DNA of 17,578 nucleotides from Thermoleophilaceae bacterium. Its GTDB lineage: Bacteria; Actinomycetota; Thermoleophilia; Solirubrobacterales; Thermoleophilaceae. The notes beneath the pieces are model-generated. The model was given only the letters and a program-made list of their open reading frames with translations, was not told the DNA's origin and searched no databases. The DNA lies in assembly GCA_013696425.1 (NCBI GenBank), contig JACCYP010000157.1, positions 1 through 17,578 of the forward strand, in the 5' to 3' direction. The translations under genes and the position numbers were made by a program. Shown here one piece after another: positions 7,202 through 14,809 of the stretch; the first letter of the stretch is position 1; each line of letters opens with the position of its first letter.

Positions 7202-8529
7202 TACTTGCTCCCGCACACCCCGGTCGGGCCCACGAGGTTGATCAAGCCGAGCGCCACCTGCTGGAAGACCTCGGGCACCGAGCCGCCGGGCTGGGTGGCG
7301 GCGATCAGGTTCGTGCAGCTGGCGACGGTGACGATGCGCCGGTAGGGGCCCATCGCGTCGGCGGTGTTGAACAGGCTGTTGGTGTTCTGGGCGACCCAGG
7401 CGAGCCAGAACAGGTAGCCCTCGTCAGAGCCCGCCGGGCCCTTCCCGCCGACGTTGTAGGCGGCCATGTTGAAGAAGCGGTTCAGCTCGAAGAAGGACTC
7501 GCGCAGGTCGGGGCTTGCCTTCGCGAGGTTCTGGGCGGTGGGTTTCAGGTCGGCGATGTAGGGCCGCGCCGCGCGCACGAACGGGCGGATCTGGTTCTTG
7601 ATGATCGGCGCCGCCTCGCGGGCGAAGGGCTCTACCTGCTCGTTGGTCTTGTCGAGCTGGCGGATGGCGGGGCGCAGCTTGGTGAAGGCGGGCTTGGCCA
7701 CCTGGCCGAGCGTGTCGACCTTGCGCAGGGTGCCCTCGGTCTCGCGTAGTGCGCTCGGCAGGCGCGACACGGCCAGCGAAATGTTCTCGTCCTCCTTCGA
7801 GAGCCGCTCGAACACCTGGCCGGCGGAGCTGACCAGCTGCGTGAGCGATTCGTCCTCCTCACCGAGGCGCTCGACAGTCGAGCCGTAGTTGTGGATCAGC
7901 CGCGCGAGGTTGCGCTTGCGCAGCTTCACCTGGCCGGTGAGCCGCGCGATATCGCGGTTGAGCGGGCCGAAGCGGCGGAACACCTGGCGCAGGTCGTGGC
8001 CGCGGCCCTCGAGGCCTTTGCCGGCGCCGTTGATCAGCAGCTTCAGGTAGGCGCGCGTGTCCACGTCGAGCGCCGAGAGCACCTCGTCGGCGTCGATATC
8101 GGGCTTGGTCTGCGCGACCGGAAGCACGTCGTTCTCCTCCATCACCGGCGACTCGGGCGAGCCGGGGTCGAGCGCGATGAACATGTCCTTCAGGCCGGTG
8201 CGCGGGCGCAGGAGCGCGGTGGCGTCCTCGTGGACGATGTCCTTGAACTCCTGGTCGAGGTTCATGGTCACGATCGCCTTGCCCTGCACGAGCTCGACCT
8301 CGCCGATGTCGCCGATCCGCATGCCCGCCACGCGCACGGTCTGGCCCTGGCCCGGGCGCACGGCCTGGGCGTCTGAGAACTCGGCCTTCAGCTTGAATGG
8401 CTTCTCCTCGATGATCGGGAACTGCACGCGCTGGTTGGAGAGGATGTAGCCGCCCACGCCAAGCCCGATCACGACGAGGACCACGAGCGCGACGAAGTCG
8501 CGGAAGTACTTGGAGATCGCGTGCCTCAT
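7201..8529 (-). CDS. MCE-family lipid-transport protein, fifth gene of operon
   Basis: An MCE subunit of 442 residues, the shortest of the six. It has a membrane helix at 10-30 (FVALVVLVVIGLGVGGYIL), the MCE domain at about 43-122 (core VRVAGMRIGDIGEV, end LKDMFIALDPGS) and a helical region rich in heptad-like stretches to about 330. The C-terminal part holds Cys405 and Cys439. ATG 8529 overlaps the previous gene's TGA (ATGA), and GAGGG lies 7 bases upstream. In mycobacterial operons the fifth MCE protein (MceE) is usually a lipoprotein, but no lipobox is present here, so correspondence by position should not be assumed. It is predicted to sit in the membrane with the MCE ring outside the cell membrane. 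Confidence 0.93.
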   Translation of the reverse strand: MRHAISKYFRDFVALVVLVVIGLGVGGYILSNQRVQFPIIEEKPFKLKAEFSDAQAVRPGQGQTVRVAGMRIGDIGEVELVQGKAIVTMNLDQEFKDIVHEDATALLRPRTGLKDMFIALDPGSPESPVMEENDVLPVAQTKPDIDADEVLSALDVDTRAYLKLLINGAGKGLEGRGHDLRQVFRRFGPLNRDIARLTGQVKLRKRNLARLIHNYGSTVERLGEEDESLTQLVSSAGQVFERLSKEDENISLAVSRLPSALRETEGTLRKVDTLGQVAKPAFTKLRPAIRQLDKTNEQVEPFAREAAPIIKNQIRPFVRAARPYIADLKPTAQNLAKASPDLRESFFELNRFFNMAAYNVGGKGPAGSDEGYLFWLAWVAQNTNSLFNTADAMGPYRRIVTVASCTNLIAATQPGGSVPEVFQQVALGLINLVGPTGVCGSK

Positions 8530-10148
8530 CGCTTACCCTCGCGCTTCACGAGCTTGCCCGCCTCGGTCCAGCGCAACCCCAGCTTGCGTGCCTGCAGGAT
8601 CTCCCCGCGCTCGGAGAAGTCGAGCGGGTCGAGGGTCGGCAGCCCGCGCTTCTCGCGCCGCAGGTGCTCCTCGATCTGCGCCTTCTCCTCGTCGAACTCG
8701 AGCTGCTGCTTCGCGGTGAGCTTCCCTGTGGAGGTCGTCGAGGTCTCGGCCTGCCCGCTGGCCGCGTTCAGGTTCGGCGTTTCCTGGGTCTCGCACGGGA
8801 TCCCCGGGCGGAACACCGGCCGCTTCGCCGGGGCGATCGGGCGGGCGCTGTCGATCGGGAGCGCGGACTGCCCGAACAGCTTCTCGCCGGACTCGCCGGT
8901 GGAGACGACCGTCGTCGGCCCGCCGCCGCCCTGGGTGCGGAAGTAGGACGAGTTTGCGTCGGCGAGGCGGCTCTCGCCCGCGAGCCCGACGAAGGCGCGG
9001 GATGTCTGCTTGAAGAAGGGCTGGCCCGAGTTCAGCGGGAAGTCGGGGTCGGGGATCGGCTCCTTCGCGAAGGGCACCAGCACGTTGTTCTGGCACGAGG
9101 AGAGCGCGCGCGTCTCGGCGAAGGTGCGGGTCGAGTTCTTGTTGAGGCTCACGAGCGCCGGGACCGTCGGGAGCAGGTCGGCCACCAGGCCGCGCGCCTC
9201 GTTGCGCGAGACCAGGCCGCGCAGCTGCTTGATCAGCGGCAGCTGGACGGTGAGCGCGCGGTCCGAGGAGCGCGCCGCGGGCAGGGCGTCATTGGCGAAC
9301 GCGCGGATCTGGGGCAGCGCGCGGTTGAGGCTCTGAAGCGCCGGGCGCCCGACCTTCAGCACGTCGCGCAGCGCCGGGATGGCCGCGCGCAGGTTGTCCT
9401 CCTGGCGGGCGAAGGCGGCGAAGGTCACGTTCAGGTCGGTGACGAGGTTGGCGAGCGCGTTCTCGTCGCGCGAGAGCGCCCGGAACACCCGCGACTGGCC
9501 CTTGAGCACGCGCTGAAGGTCGCCGGGCTCGGTGCCGAGGGTCGCCTCGTTCACCTGCGAGGAGTCTCTGAAGGAGCGCTCCCAGTACTTGATCGAGTTG
9601 TTGAGGCCGCGTGCGCCCTGGCCCTTGTAGGCGGTCGAGAGCTCCGCGAGCAGCGTCTGGAGACTTTCCCGGGTGTCGCTCTGGAGCGCTGTGAGCACCT
9701 CGCCGTTCTGGACCGGCGCCGCGGTCTGGTTCGGCGGGATCGGCTGCCCCTCCTTAAGCTCCGCGGCCTGCGGCGTGCCCGGGTGGATGTCGACGAAGTA
9801 GTTGCCCTCGAGGAACAGCCGGCTGCGCACCTTCACGTTCGCGTCCTTGCGGATCGGCAAGCCCTTCTCCTCGATCTCCATCGTCACCTTGGCGGTGCCG
9901 TTCTCCATCGGCTCGACCTTCACCACCTCCCCCACGTCGACGCCCGCGATCCGCACCGGGGCGCGGCTGTTCACGTCACCCGCGTCGTCGAAGATCGCGG
10001 TGAGCTCGTAGGGGTGGTGGAACGGGTTGAACTTCGTGAACGCGACGTAGGTCACCGACACGATCACCACCAGCGCGATCACGCCCATCGTCACCGGCCC
10101 GAGGCCGCTGCGCTGCTTGTTCCCGCGCGGGATGTCGGAGTACCTCAA
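8526..10148 (-). CDS. MCE-family lipid-transport protein, fourth gene of operon
   Basis: The longest MCE subunit here, 540 residues. The membrane helix is at 17-38 and the MCE domain at about 46-124 (core VRIAGVDVGEVVKV, end LEGNYFVDIHPG). A helical needle-type region runs to about 345. Cys352 and Cys452 sit far apart in the C-terminal portion, the second in RPGIPCETQETPNL, which resembles C-terminal motifs of other actinobacterial MCE proteins. A strongly charged helical tail follows (about 475-540). The start is TTG 10148: it overlaps the previous stop (TTGA) and has AAGGA 7 bases upstream, so it is well supported despite the rare codon. Membership in one hexamer with its neighbours is inferred from operon structure. 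Confidence 0.93.
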   Translation of the reverse strand: MRYSDIPRGNKQRSGLGPVTMGVIALVVIVSVTYVAFTKFNPFHHPYELTAIFDDAGDVNSRAPVRIAGVDVGEVVKVEPMENGTAKVTMEIEEKGLPIRKDANVKVRSRLFLEGNYFVDIHPGTPQAAELKEGQPIPPNQTAAPVQNGEVLTALQSDTRESLQTLLAELSTAYKGQGARGLNNSIKYWERSFRDSSQVNEATLGTEPGDLQRVLKGQSRVFRALSRDENALANLVTDLNVTFAAFARQEDNLRAAIPALRDVLKVGRPALQSLNRALPQIRAFANDALPAARSSDRALTVQLPLIKQLRGLVSRNEARGLVADLLPTVPALVSLNKNSTRTFAETRALSSCQNNVLVPFAKEPIPDPDFPLNSGQPFFKQTSRAFVGLAGESRLADANSSYFRTQGGGGPTTVVSTGESGEKLFGQSALPIDSARPIAPAKRPVFRPGIPCETQETPNLNAASGQAETSTTSTGKLTAKQQLEFDEEKAQIEEHLRREKRGLPTLDPLDFSERGEILQARKLGLRWTEAGKLVKREGKR

Positions 10149-11665
10149 GGCACGTCCTTCAGGTTCTTGACGCCGGTGAAGGTCGGCCCCGACAGTCCGG
10201 GGATGTCGCCGTGGACCGCCACGTGCTGGCCGCCGTCCTCGTTCGGGCCGTAGCGGCTGTTCGGGGCGAGCCGGTTGACGTAGCCGCGCTGCCCGACCTG
10301 GCAGTCGGCGTTGCCCTGCGCGTCGATCGCCGACTCGTACGCGCCGGCGTGGGCGGTCTGAAGCGCATCTCCGGCCGGGTCCTTGGCCCCGACAGGGTCG
10401 AGCTCGGCGGCGATGTCCGCCGGGCGCTCGCCGTCGGAGGCGTCCACGCGATTGTCCTGGCTGCGGTTGCCGGTCTTGCCGACGCTGCGTTGGACCGTGC
10501 CGCCGCGCACCGGCTCGGAGACGTGCTCGGAGATCCCGTGCCAGTAGTAGTTCCAGTAGTTGCAGACGGTCTGGTAGGGCGCGATGTAGTTCACGAGCGG
10601 CGCGGCGACGCGCAGCGTCGCGCCGAGGTCGTTCAGCGCGAGCAGCGTGTTCGGGTTCGACGCGGTGTCGCGCAGGCCGTCGAGCGCGCCCTCCACGCGG
10701 CGGTAGTAGGCCGGGATCTTCTTGTTCACCGGCGTGCCGACCCGCAGGGCGTCGGCCACCGTCGGCAGCGAGCGGTCGAACTCATCGGCCACCGGCTGGA
10801 ACTCGCGGAAGAGGATCTCGGCGTCGGCCAGGAACGCGCGCTGGGTGGGGAACGCGTCGATGGCGGTGCGCAGCGTGGGCGCGCCGCGCTCGATCGTGTC
10901 GCGCAGAGACTCCGGCGAGCGCGAAAGGGCCTCGAAGGTGGTGCCCATGTTCGTGAACAGCTGCGCGTAGGTGTCCGCGACCGGCGCGATCTTCGAAGCG
11001 AGCTGGCGCCCGCCCTGGAAGAACCGCGCGAGCCGCGTCTCGGGGTCGGCGAGCGTTCGCGCGACCGGCTCGAGGTGGGTCACGAACGGCACGAGCTGCT
11101 GGATGGCGATGTTGATGTTCGGTCCGCGGCCCGCGAAGGCATCGCCGAAGCCGCGCAGGGCGCGGCGCTGGTTGTTGCGGAAGTCCTCGTCGAAGGTCGA
11201 GAAGAACTCGTCGATCTCGATCGGCTTCTGGGAGTTCTCGATCGGGATCGTGGCGCCGGGCTTCAGCTGCCTGAGGCCCTCGGTGTTCGGCTGGAGGTCG
11301 ACGTACTTGAGACCGAGCACCGAGCGCGGGCGAATGAGCACGCGCGTGTCCTCCGGGATCGGCTCGATGTCCTTGGAGAGCTTCAGGTCGAGGACGGCGA
11401 TAGCGCGCTGCTTGCCCTTCGGGTCCACGGCCGGGCGGATGTTCTCGACGATGCCCACCTGGAAGCCGCCGATCCGGACGTCGTTTCCTTTGGTGAGGTT
11501 CGACCCGCCGGGAACCTCGGCGCGCACGTCATAGGTCGGCACGAACGGTAGGCCCGAGTTCGCGTTCACCGCGAGGAGCACTGCCACGAGCGCAACGAGC
11601 ACGGTGACCGCGCCCACGAGCACGGGGCTGGCGACGATCGATTGGCTGGAGCTTCGGCCGCGCAT
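10145..11665 (-). CDS. MCE-family lipid-transport protein, third gene of operon
   Basis: An MCE subunit of 506 residues. The membrane helix spans about 12-33 (VASPVLVGAVTVLVALVAVLLAV) and the MCE domain 43-127 (core VRIGGFQVGIVENI, end LGLKYVDLQPN). The helical region runs to about 355. Then comes an aromatic-rich stretch VCNYWNYYWHG with Cys368, a polar Gly/Asp-rich linker, and Cys455. Start ATG 11665 shares its A with the TGA of the gene before (TGATG). There is no separate Shine-Dalgarno sequence, which points to coupling. The CNYWNYYW stretch is a distinctive mark of one MCE paralogue and could be used to match this gene to subunits elsewhere. Confidence 0.93.
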   Translation of the reverse strand: MRGRSSSQSIVASPVLVGAVTVLVALVAVLLAVNANSGLPFVPTYDVRAEVPGGSNLTKGNDVRIGGFQVGIVENIRPAVDPKGKQRAIAVLDLKLSKDIEPIPEDTRVLIRPRSVLGLKYVDLQPNTEGLRQLKPGATIPIENSQKPIEIDEFFSTFDEDFRNNQRRALRGFGDAFAGRGPNINIAIQQLVPFVTHLEPVARTLADPETRLARFFQGGRQLASKIAPVADTYAQLFTNMGTTFEALSRSPESLRDTIERGAPTLRTAIDAFPTQRAFLADAEILFREFQPVADEFDRSLPTVADALRVGTPVNKKIPAYYRRVEGALDGLRDTASNPNTLLALNDLGATLRVAAPLVNYIAPYQTVCNYWNYYWHGISEHVSEPVRGGTVQRSVGKTGNRSQDNRVDASDGERPADIAAELDPVGAKDPAGDALQTAHAGAYESAIDAQGNADCQVGQRGYVNRLAPNSRYGPNEDGGQHVAVHGDIPGLSGPTFTGVKNLKDVP

Positions 11666-13275
11666 CAGGGAGCCAGTAGGAAGTCGAGGGCGCGCTGCGG
11701 CGTTGCGGGCGACTGCGGCGTCTCCAGCCTGGGCAGCGCCTTGTCGAGGTCGAGGTCGAGGCCGGGCACGCCGGGGATCTTCAGCTCCTTGAGGAGCTTC
11801 TCGGTCGCGGGCGGCAGGGTGATCTGGGGCTTCGAGGGATCGATCTGGCCCGGGGTGGCCGGGGCCTCGGGGTCACCGGCCTTTCGGCGCTCGTCGCGGT
11901 CGAGCTGGGCCGCACGCTCGCGGCGCTCGGCCGTCTGGGCCGGCTTGGTGGGGTCGGGGGTGAGGATGCCCGGCTGGGTCGGCCCGAGCAGGCCGCCGCC
12001 GCAGGCGGCGAGCGTCTTCGCGTCCGGCTTGGTGTTGAAGGGGCCGCAGCCGGGGCTCGAGAGCAACCCGATGCGCAGCACGTGCCCGAAGTCGTCGAAG
12101 GCGTTGATCGCGAGCGTCTGGAAGTAGAAGTAGTTGAGCAGCGACTCCATCCCGGTGAAGCCCTGGCCCTTCTTGAAGGCCGTCTTGTCGGGAGCCGGAG
12201 GCGCGACCGCCTCGGCGCTCGGATCGGACTCCGTGGACTTTCCCCGGTCGTCGATCGACTGCAGGAACTGGCGCAGCGGCCTGCCGAGCTTCGGCGCGTC
12301 GACCGACAGCGCGCGCAGCGCCTTGATCTCCTCCTTTGAGACCCGCAGGGCCGCGAGGCCGGTCTTGGACAACCTGCCGAGCGCGCGTGTGGAGCCGCGC
12401 GAGGACTCGGCGAAGGGGCCGAGCTCGGCGAGGAAGTCCTCGAGGTCCGGGGCGGCCCTGTCGAGCTTGCGCAGCAGCGGGATCTGCTCGTCGGCGGTCT
12501 CGCCGAGCTGCTTCATGGTCGGCTCGAGCTCGCCGAGGAACACCGGCAGGTTCCGCCAGTAGGCCTGGAGCTCGTCCTTGCGGGAGGCCTGAATGGTGGC
12601 GGTGTCCGAGGCCTCGCGCGCCCACCGCGCGACGTCCTCCTTCTTCGGCTCGACCGCAGCCGAGACGCGGTCGGACTTCTCGATGAAGTCGGCAATCGTC
12701 CTGTTCTGGTCGGCCAGGATCTTGAACGCCTTGTTGGTCTCGCGCAGCGCCGGGTGGGCACGGCGGATCACCTCGTTCAGCTCCTCGGGGCGTCCGGCGA
12801 GCCCTGTGCCGAGCTCGGTGAGGATGATCCGGAAGCGTTCGCGGTAGGGGCGGCGCATGACGTTCGCGATCAGGTCCGGCGGGATAGTCGAGGAGGTCTG
12901 CTTCGCCGGCACGAGCCCGCCGTCGGCGATCTCCTGCTTCGAGCGGCCGAGGTCGCAGTCTACGAAGTACTCCCCGATCAGCGACTGCTGGCGGACGGCG
13001 CAGCTGGCGTCCTCGCGCAGCGAGTCGAAGCCGGGCTCGCTCATCTCGACCTGCACGCGTACGCGGAAGGGCTGCTTCTTCGTCAGCTCGAAACCGGTGA
13101 GCTCGCCGGCGCGCACGCCGCCGACCTTGAAGTCGGCGCCCTTCACGAGGCCGAAGGCGTTGTCGAACTCGACCTCGTAGCTCTTGAGCGTTCGGTCGCC
13201 GTCCTTCGCGCCCGTGAACAGGACCGCGGCGAGCACTGTGGCGAGCACGGCCGCAATGATCCCCGCGCGCTTCAC
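11665..13275 (-). CDS. MCE-family lipid-transport protein, second gene of operon
   Basis: An MCE subunit of 536 residues. The membrane helix is at 4-22 with a short Lys/Arg n-region, and the MCE domain at about 33-110 (core FKVGGVRAGELTGF, end LIGEYFVDCDLG). It alone among the six has a cysteine pair inside the MCE domain (Cys92, Cys107), in addition to a C-terminal pair (Cys410, Cys425). A helical region fills about 130-345. The last 110 residues are a Pro- and charge-rich tail ending in an LDLDLD run coded by three GTCGAG units (11743-11760) and RALDFLLAP. GTG 13275 overlaps the previous stop (GTGA). The ribosome site is weak, so translation probably depends on coupling. Confidence 0.92.
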   Translation of the reverse strand: MKRAGIIAAVLATVLAAVLFTGAKDGDRTLKSYEVEFDNAFGLVKGADFKVGGVRAGELTGFELTKKQPFRVRVQVEMSEPGFDSLREDASCAVRQQSLIGEYFVDCDLGRSKQEIADGGLVPAKQTSSTIPPDLIANVMRRPYRERFRIILTELGTGLAGRPEELNEVIRRAHPALRETNKAFKILADQNRTIADFIEKSDRVSAAVEPKKEDVARWAREASDTATIQASRKDELQAYWRNLPVFLGELEPTMKQLGETADEQIPLLRKLDRAAPDLEDFLAELGPFAESSRGSTRALGRLSKTGLAALRVSKEEIKALRALSVDAPKLGRPLRQFLQSIDDRGKSTESDPSAEAVAPPAPDKTAFKKGQGFTGMESLLNYFYFQTLAINAFDDFGHVLRIGLLSSPGCGPFNTKPDAKTLAACGGGLLGPTQPGILTPDPTKPAQTAERRERAAQLDRDERRKAGDPEAPATPGQIDPSKPQITLPPATEKLLKELKIPGVPGLDLDLDKALPRLETPQSPATPQRALDFLLAP

Positions 13276-14678
13276 TTCTTCGGCCCCGTGGCACGGTCGG
13301 ACTCGCGGCAGTCGAGCTCTTTCTGCTGCTCCTCGGTGTAGACGTTCGAGCCGTCGGCAGCCGGCTCCTCGGAGGCGCCCGGGCAGCGCTTGAACTGGTT
13401 CACCTTGGCGAGCGCCTTGAAGTTCTCGGACACGTTGGGCACGGGCGTGAGCGCGCCGCCTTCGGAGACCGTGAAGGTGTTCAGGTACACCTGCGCGCGC
13501 GAGAAGGAGCCGAGCGCGTCATAGGCGCCGGTGTGTGAGAAGTCGTCCATCCAGCCGACGAAGTCGACGGTGTAGGGCCGCCCGTGAGCGATGATCGGCG
13601 CCGAGTTCTTGAACGCCTCGGTGGCCTCCGGGAACGCGCCGCGGCGCTGCTTGCCGTTGCGCTCCTTGGTCTCGACGGCGATCTCGGCGAGCGCGGGGTA
13701 GGTCTTGCCGAGCTCACGGAGGTCGTTGCCGTCGCCCTTTCGCGAGACGAGCTGGGACAGGCGGCGCACGGTCGGGCGCGCGTCGCGGGCGAAGGGGCGC
13801 AGCTCGTTCACGTAGGGGCCGAGCTTCTTCGCCACCGGCTTCGAGGCCTCGACGAAGGGCTCGAGCTCGTCGAGGGTGCCGCGCAGGTTCACGTAGGTCG
13901 TGTTGGCCGTGCGCAGGAAGTCGGGGAAGCGACCGATGAGCTCCGCGAGCGCCTCCTTCTGGGAGCCGAGCGCGCGCGTGGTGCCGTTCAGGTTCTGCAC
14001 GAGCTCGGAGAGGTCCTCGCGCCGGCTCGAGAGCGTGGTCACGAGGCGCGAGGAGTCCACGAGGAAGCGCTCGAGCACCGGCGGGTCGGCGCGCAGCTCG
14101 TCGAACAGGCGGTCGGAGGCCCCGAGCGAGGCGTTCAGGTAGCGCAGACCGGCGTTCGCGTCCTTCCCGCGCGGGTCGGTGCTCGCGTTGTAGACGCGGC
14201 TGTTGCCCTTGAAGAAGCCGCGCAGCGAACGGCGCGTCTTCTGGTCGAAGACCGCGAAGAACTGGTCGAAGGACACGAGCGTGGTGGTGTGCTCGCGGTC
14301 GATCACGCCACCGTCGGCGATCTTGCGGTCCTTGCCGTTCTCGCTCGGCAGATGGAGGTCGATGAAGCGGTTGTGCGCCGAGGACTGCGATCCGGCGCGG
14401 ATCAGCGCGCGCGTGCCCTGCGGGAGCGGGGCCTGATCCTCCTCGACGCTGAAGCGGACCTCGGCCTGGCCGTCGTCGGTGATCTGGAAGGACTTGACCG
14501 ATCCCACCGGGGTGCCGGCGATCTCGACCTGGGAGCCCTTCACGAGCTGGCCGCCGTGCTGGAAAACGGCACGCACCTCATACCCCGAGCCGGAGCTGGA
14601 TCCGAAGAAGAGAACGGTTACCGCGACGACCGCCGCCAGCACCGCTGCGAGCGCAGCCACACGCCCAAGAGCAGACAT
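13272..14678 (-). CDS. MCE-family lipid-transport protein, first gene of operon
   Basis: The first MCE subunit of the operon, 468 residues from ATG 14678. The membrane helix is at 5-25, the MCE domain at about 33-111 (core VEIAGTPVGSVKSF, end AHNRFIDLHLPS), and a helical needle-type region follows to about 330. The C-terminal part holds Cys432 and Cys457 and ends in a Lys-rich tail. A TTG at 14687 would add three residues and has GGTGG 6 bases before it, so either start is possible. Classical actinobacterial mce operons place two YrbE permease genes before the first MCE gene; none is here, and the next gene upstream is divergent. Confidence 0.93.
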   Translation of the reverse strand: MSALGRVAALAAVLAAVVAVTVLFFGSSSGSGYEVRAVFQHGGQLVKGSQVEIAGTPVGSVKSFQITDDGQAEVRFSVEEDQAPLPQGTRALIRAGSQSSAHNRFIDLHLPSENGKDRKIADGGVIDREHTTTLVSFDQFFAVFDQKTRRSLRGFFKGNSRVYNASTDPRGKDANAGLRYLNASLGASDRLFDELRADPPVLERFLVDSSRLVTTLSSRREDLSELVQNLNGTTRALGSQKEALAELIGRFPDFLRTANTTYVNLRGTLDELEPFVEASKPVAKKLGPYVNELRPFARDARPTVRRLSQLVSRKGDGNDLRELGKTYPALAEIAVETKERNGKQRRGAFPEATEAFKNSAPIIAHGRPYTVDFVGWMDDFSHTGAYDALGSFSRAQVYLNTFTVSEGGALTPVPNVSENFKALAKVNQFKRCPGASEEPAADGSNVYTEEQQKELDCRESDRATGPKK

Positions 14679-14687
14679 TACGAGCAA

Positions 14688-14809
14688 GATATTCCACCAT
14701 CCAGGGCGCCGCGCCGGTTATGCGGAGGCTAAGCAGTGCTTCGGCATGGCTTTCAGCCCAGGTCCTCGCAACGGCGCGTGCGCCCGCGGGAGGTCCTACT
14801 CTCCGTCTC
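14688..14809. promoter_or_regulatory. Divergent promoter region of the MCE operon and the secreted-protein locus
   Basis: About 120 bases separate the first MCE gene (minus) from the divergent secreted-protein gene (plus), so promoters for both units should lie here or just inside the genes. On the plus strand TACTCT (14798-14803) lies a -10 distance before the GTG at 14810, which would fit a leaderless transcript. On the minus strand candidate -10 boxes are CATAAC and TATCTT. No matching -35 elements were convincing. A GC-rich GGCGCC-containing dyad lies near 14705-14716. The call rests on position more than motif. Confidence 0.4.

Noticed and set aside
5984..11551. Long plus-strand open frames opposite the MCE genes (5984-7345, 8664-10253, 10211-11551)
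   Set aside because: They are antisense frames kept open by high GC content. Their products are Arg/Glu/His/Gly-rich, lack motifs, and mirror real MCE genes with intact domains.
11743..11760. Three tandem GTCGAG units as a regulatory repeat
   Set aside because: They lie inside the second MCE gene in frame and simply code an LDLDLD stretch.
13584..14732. Plus-strand open frame opposite the first MCE gene
   Set aside because: Same antisense artefact; composition is low-complexity Arg/Glu/Leu and it crosses the divergent promoter region.
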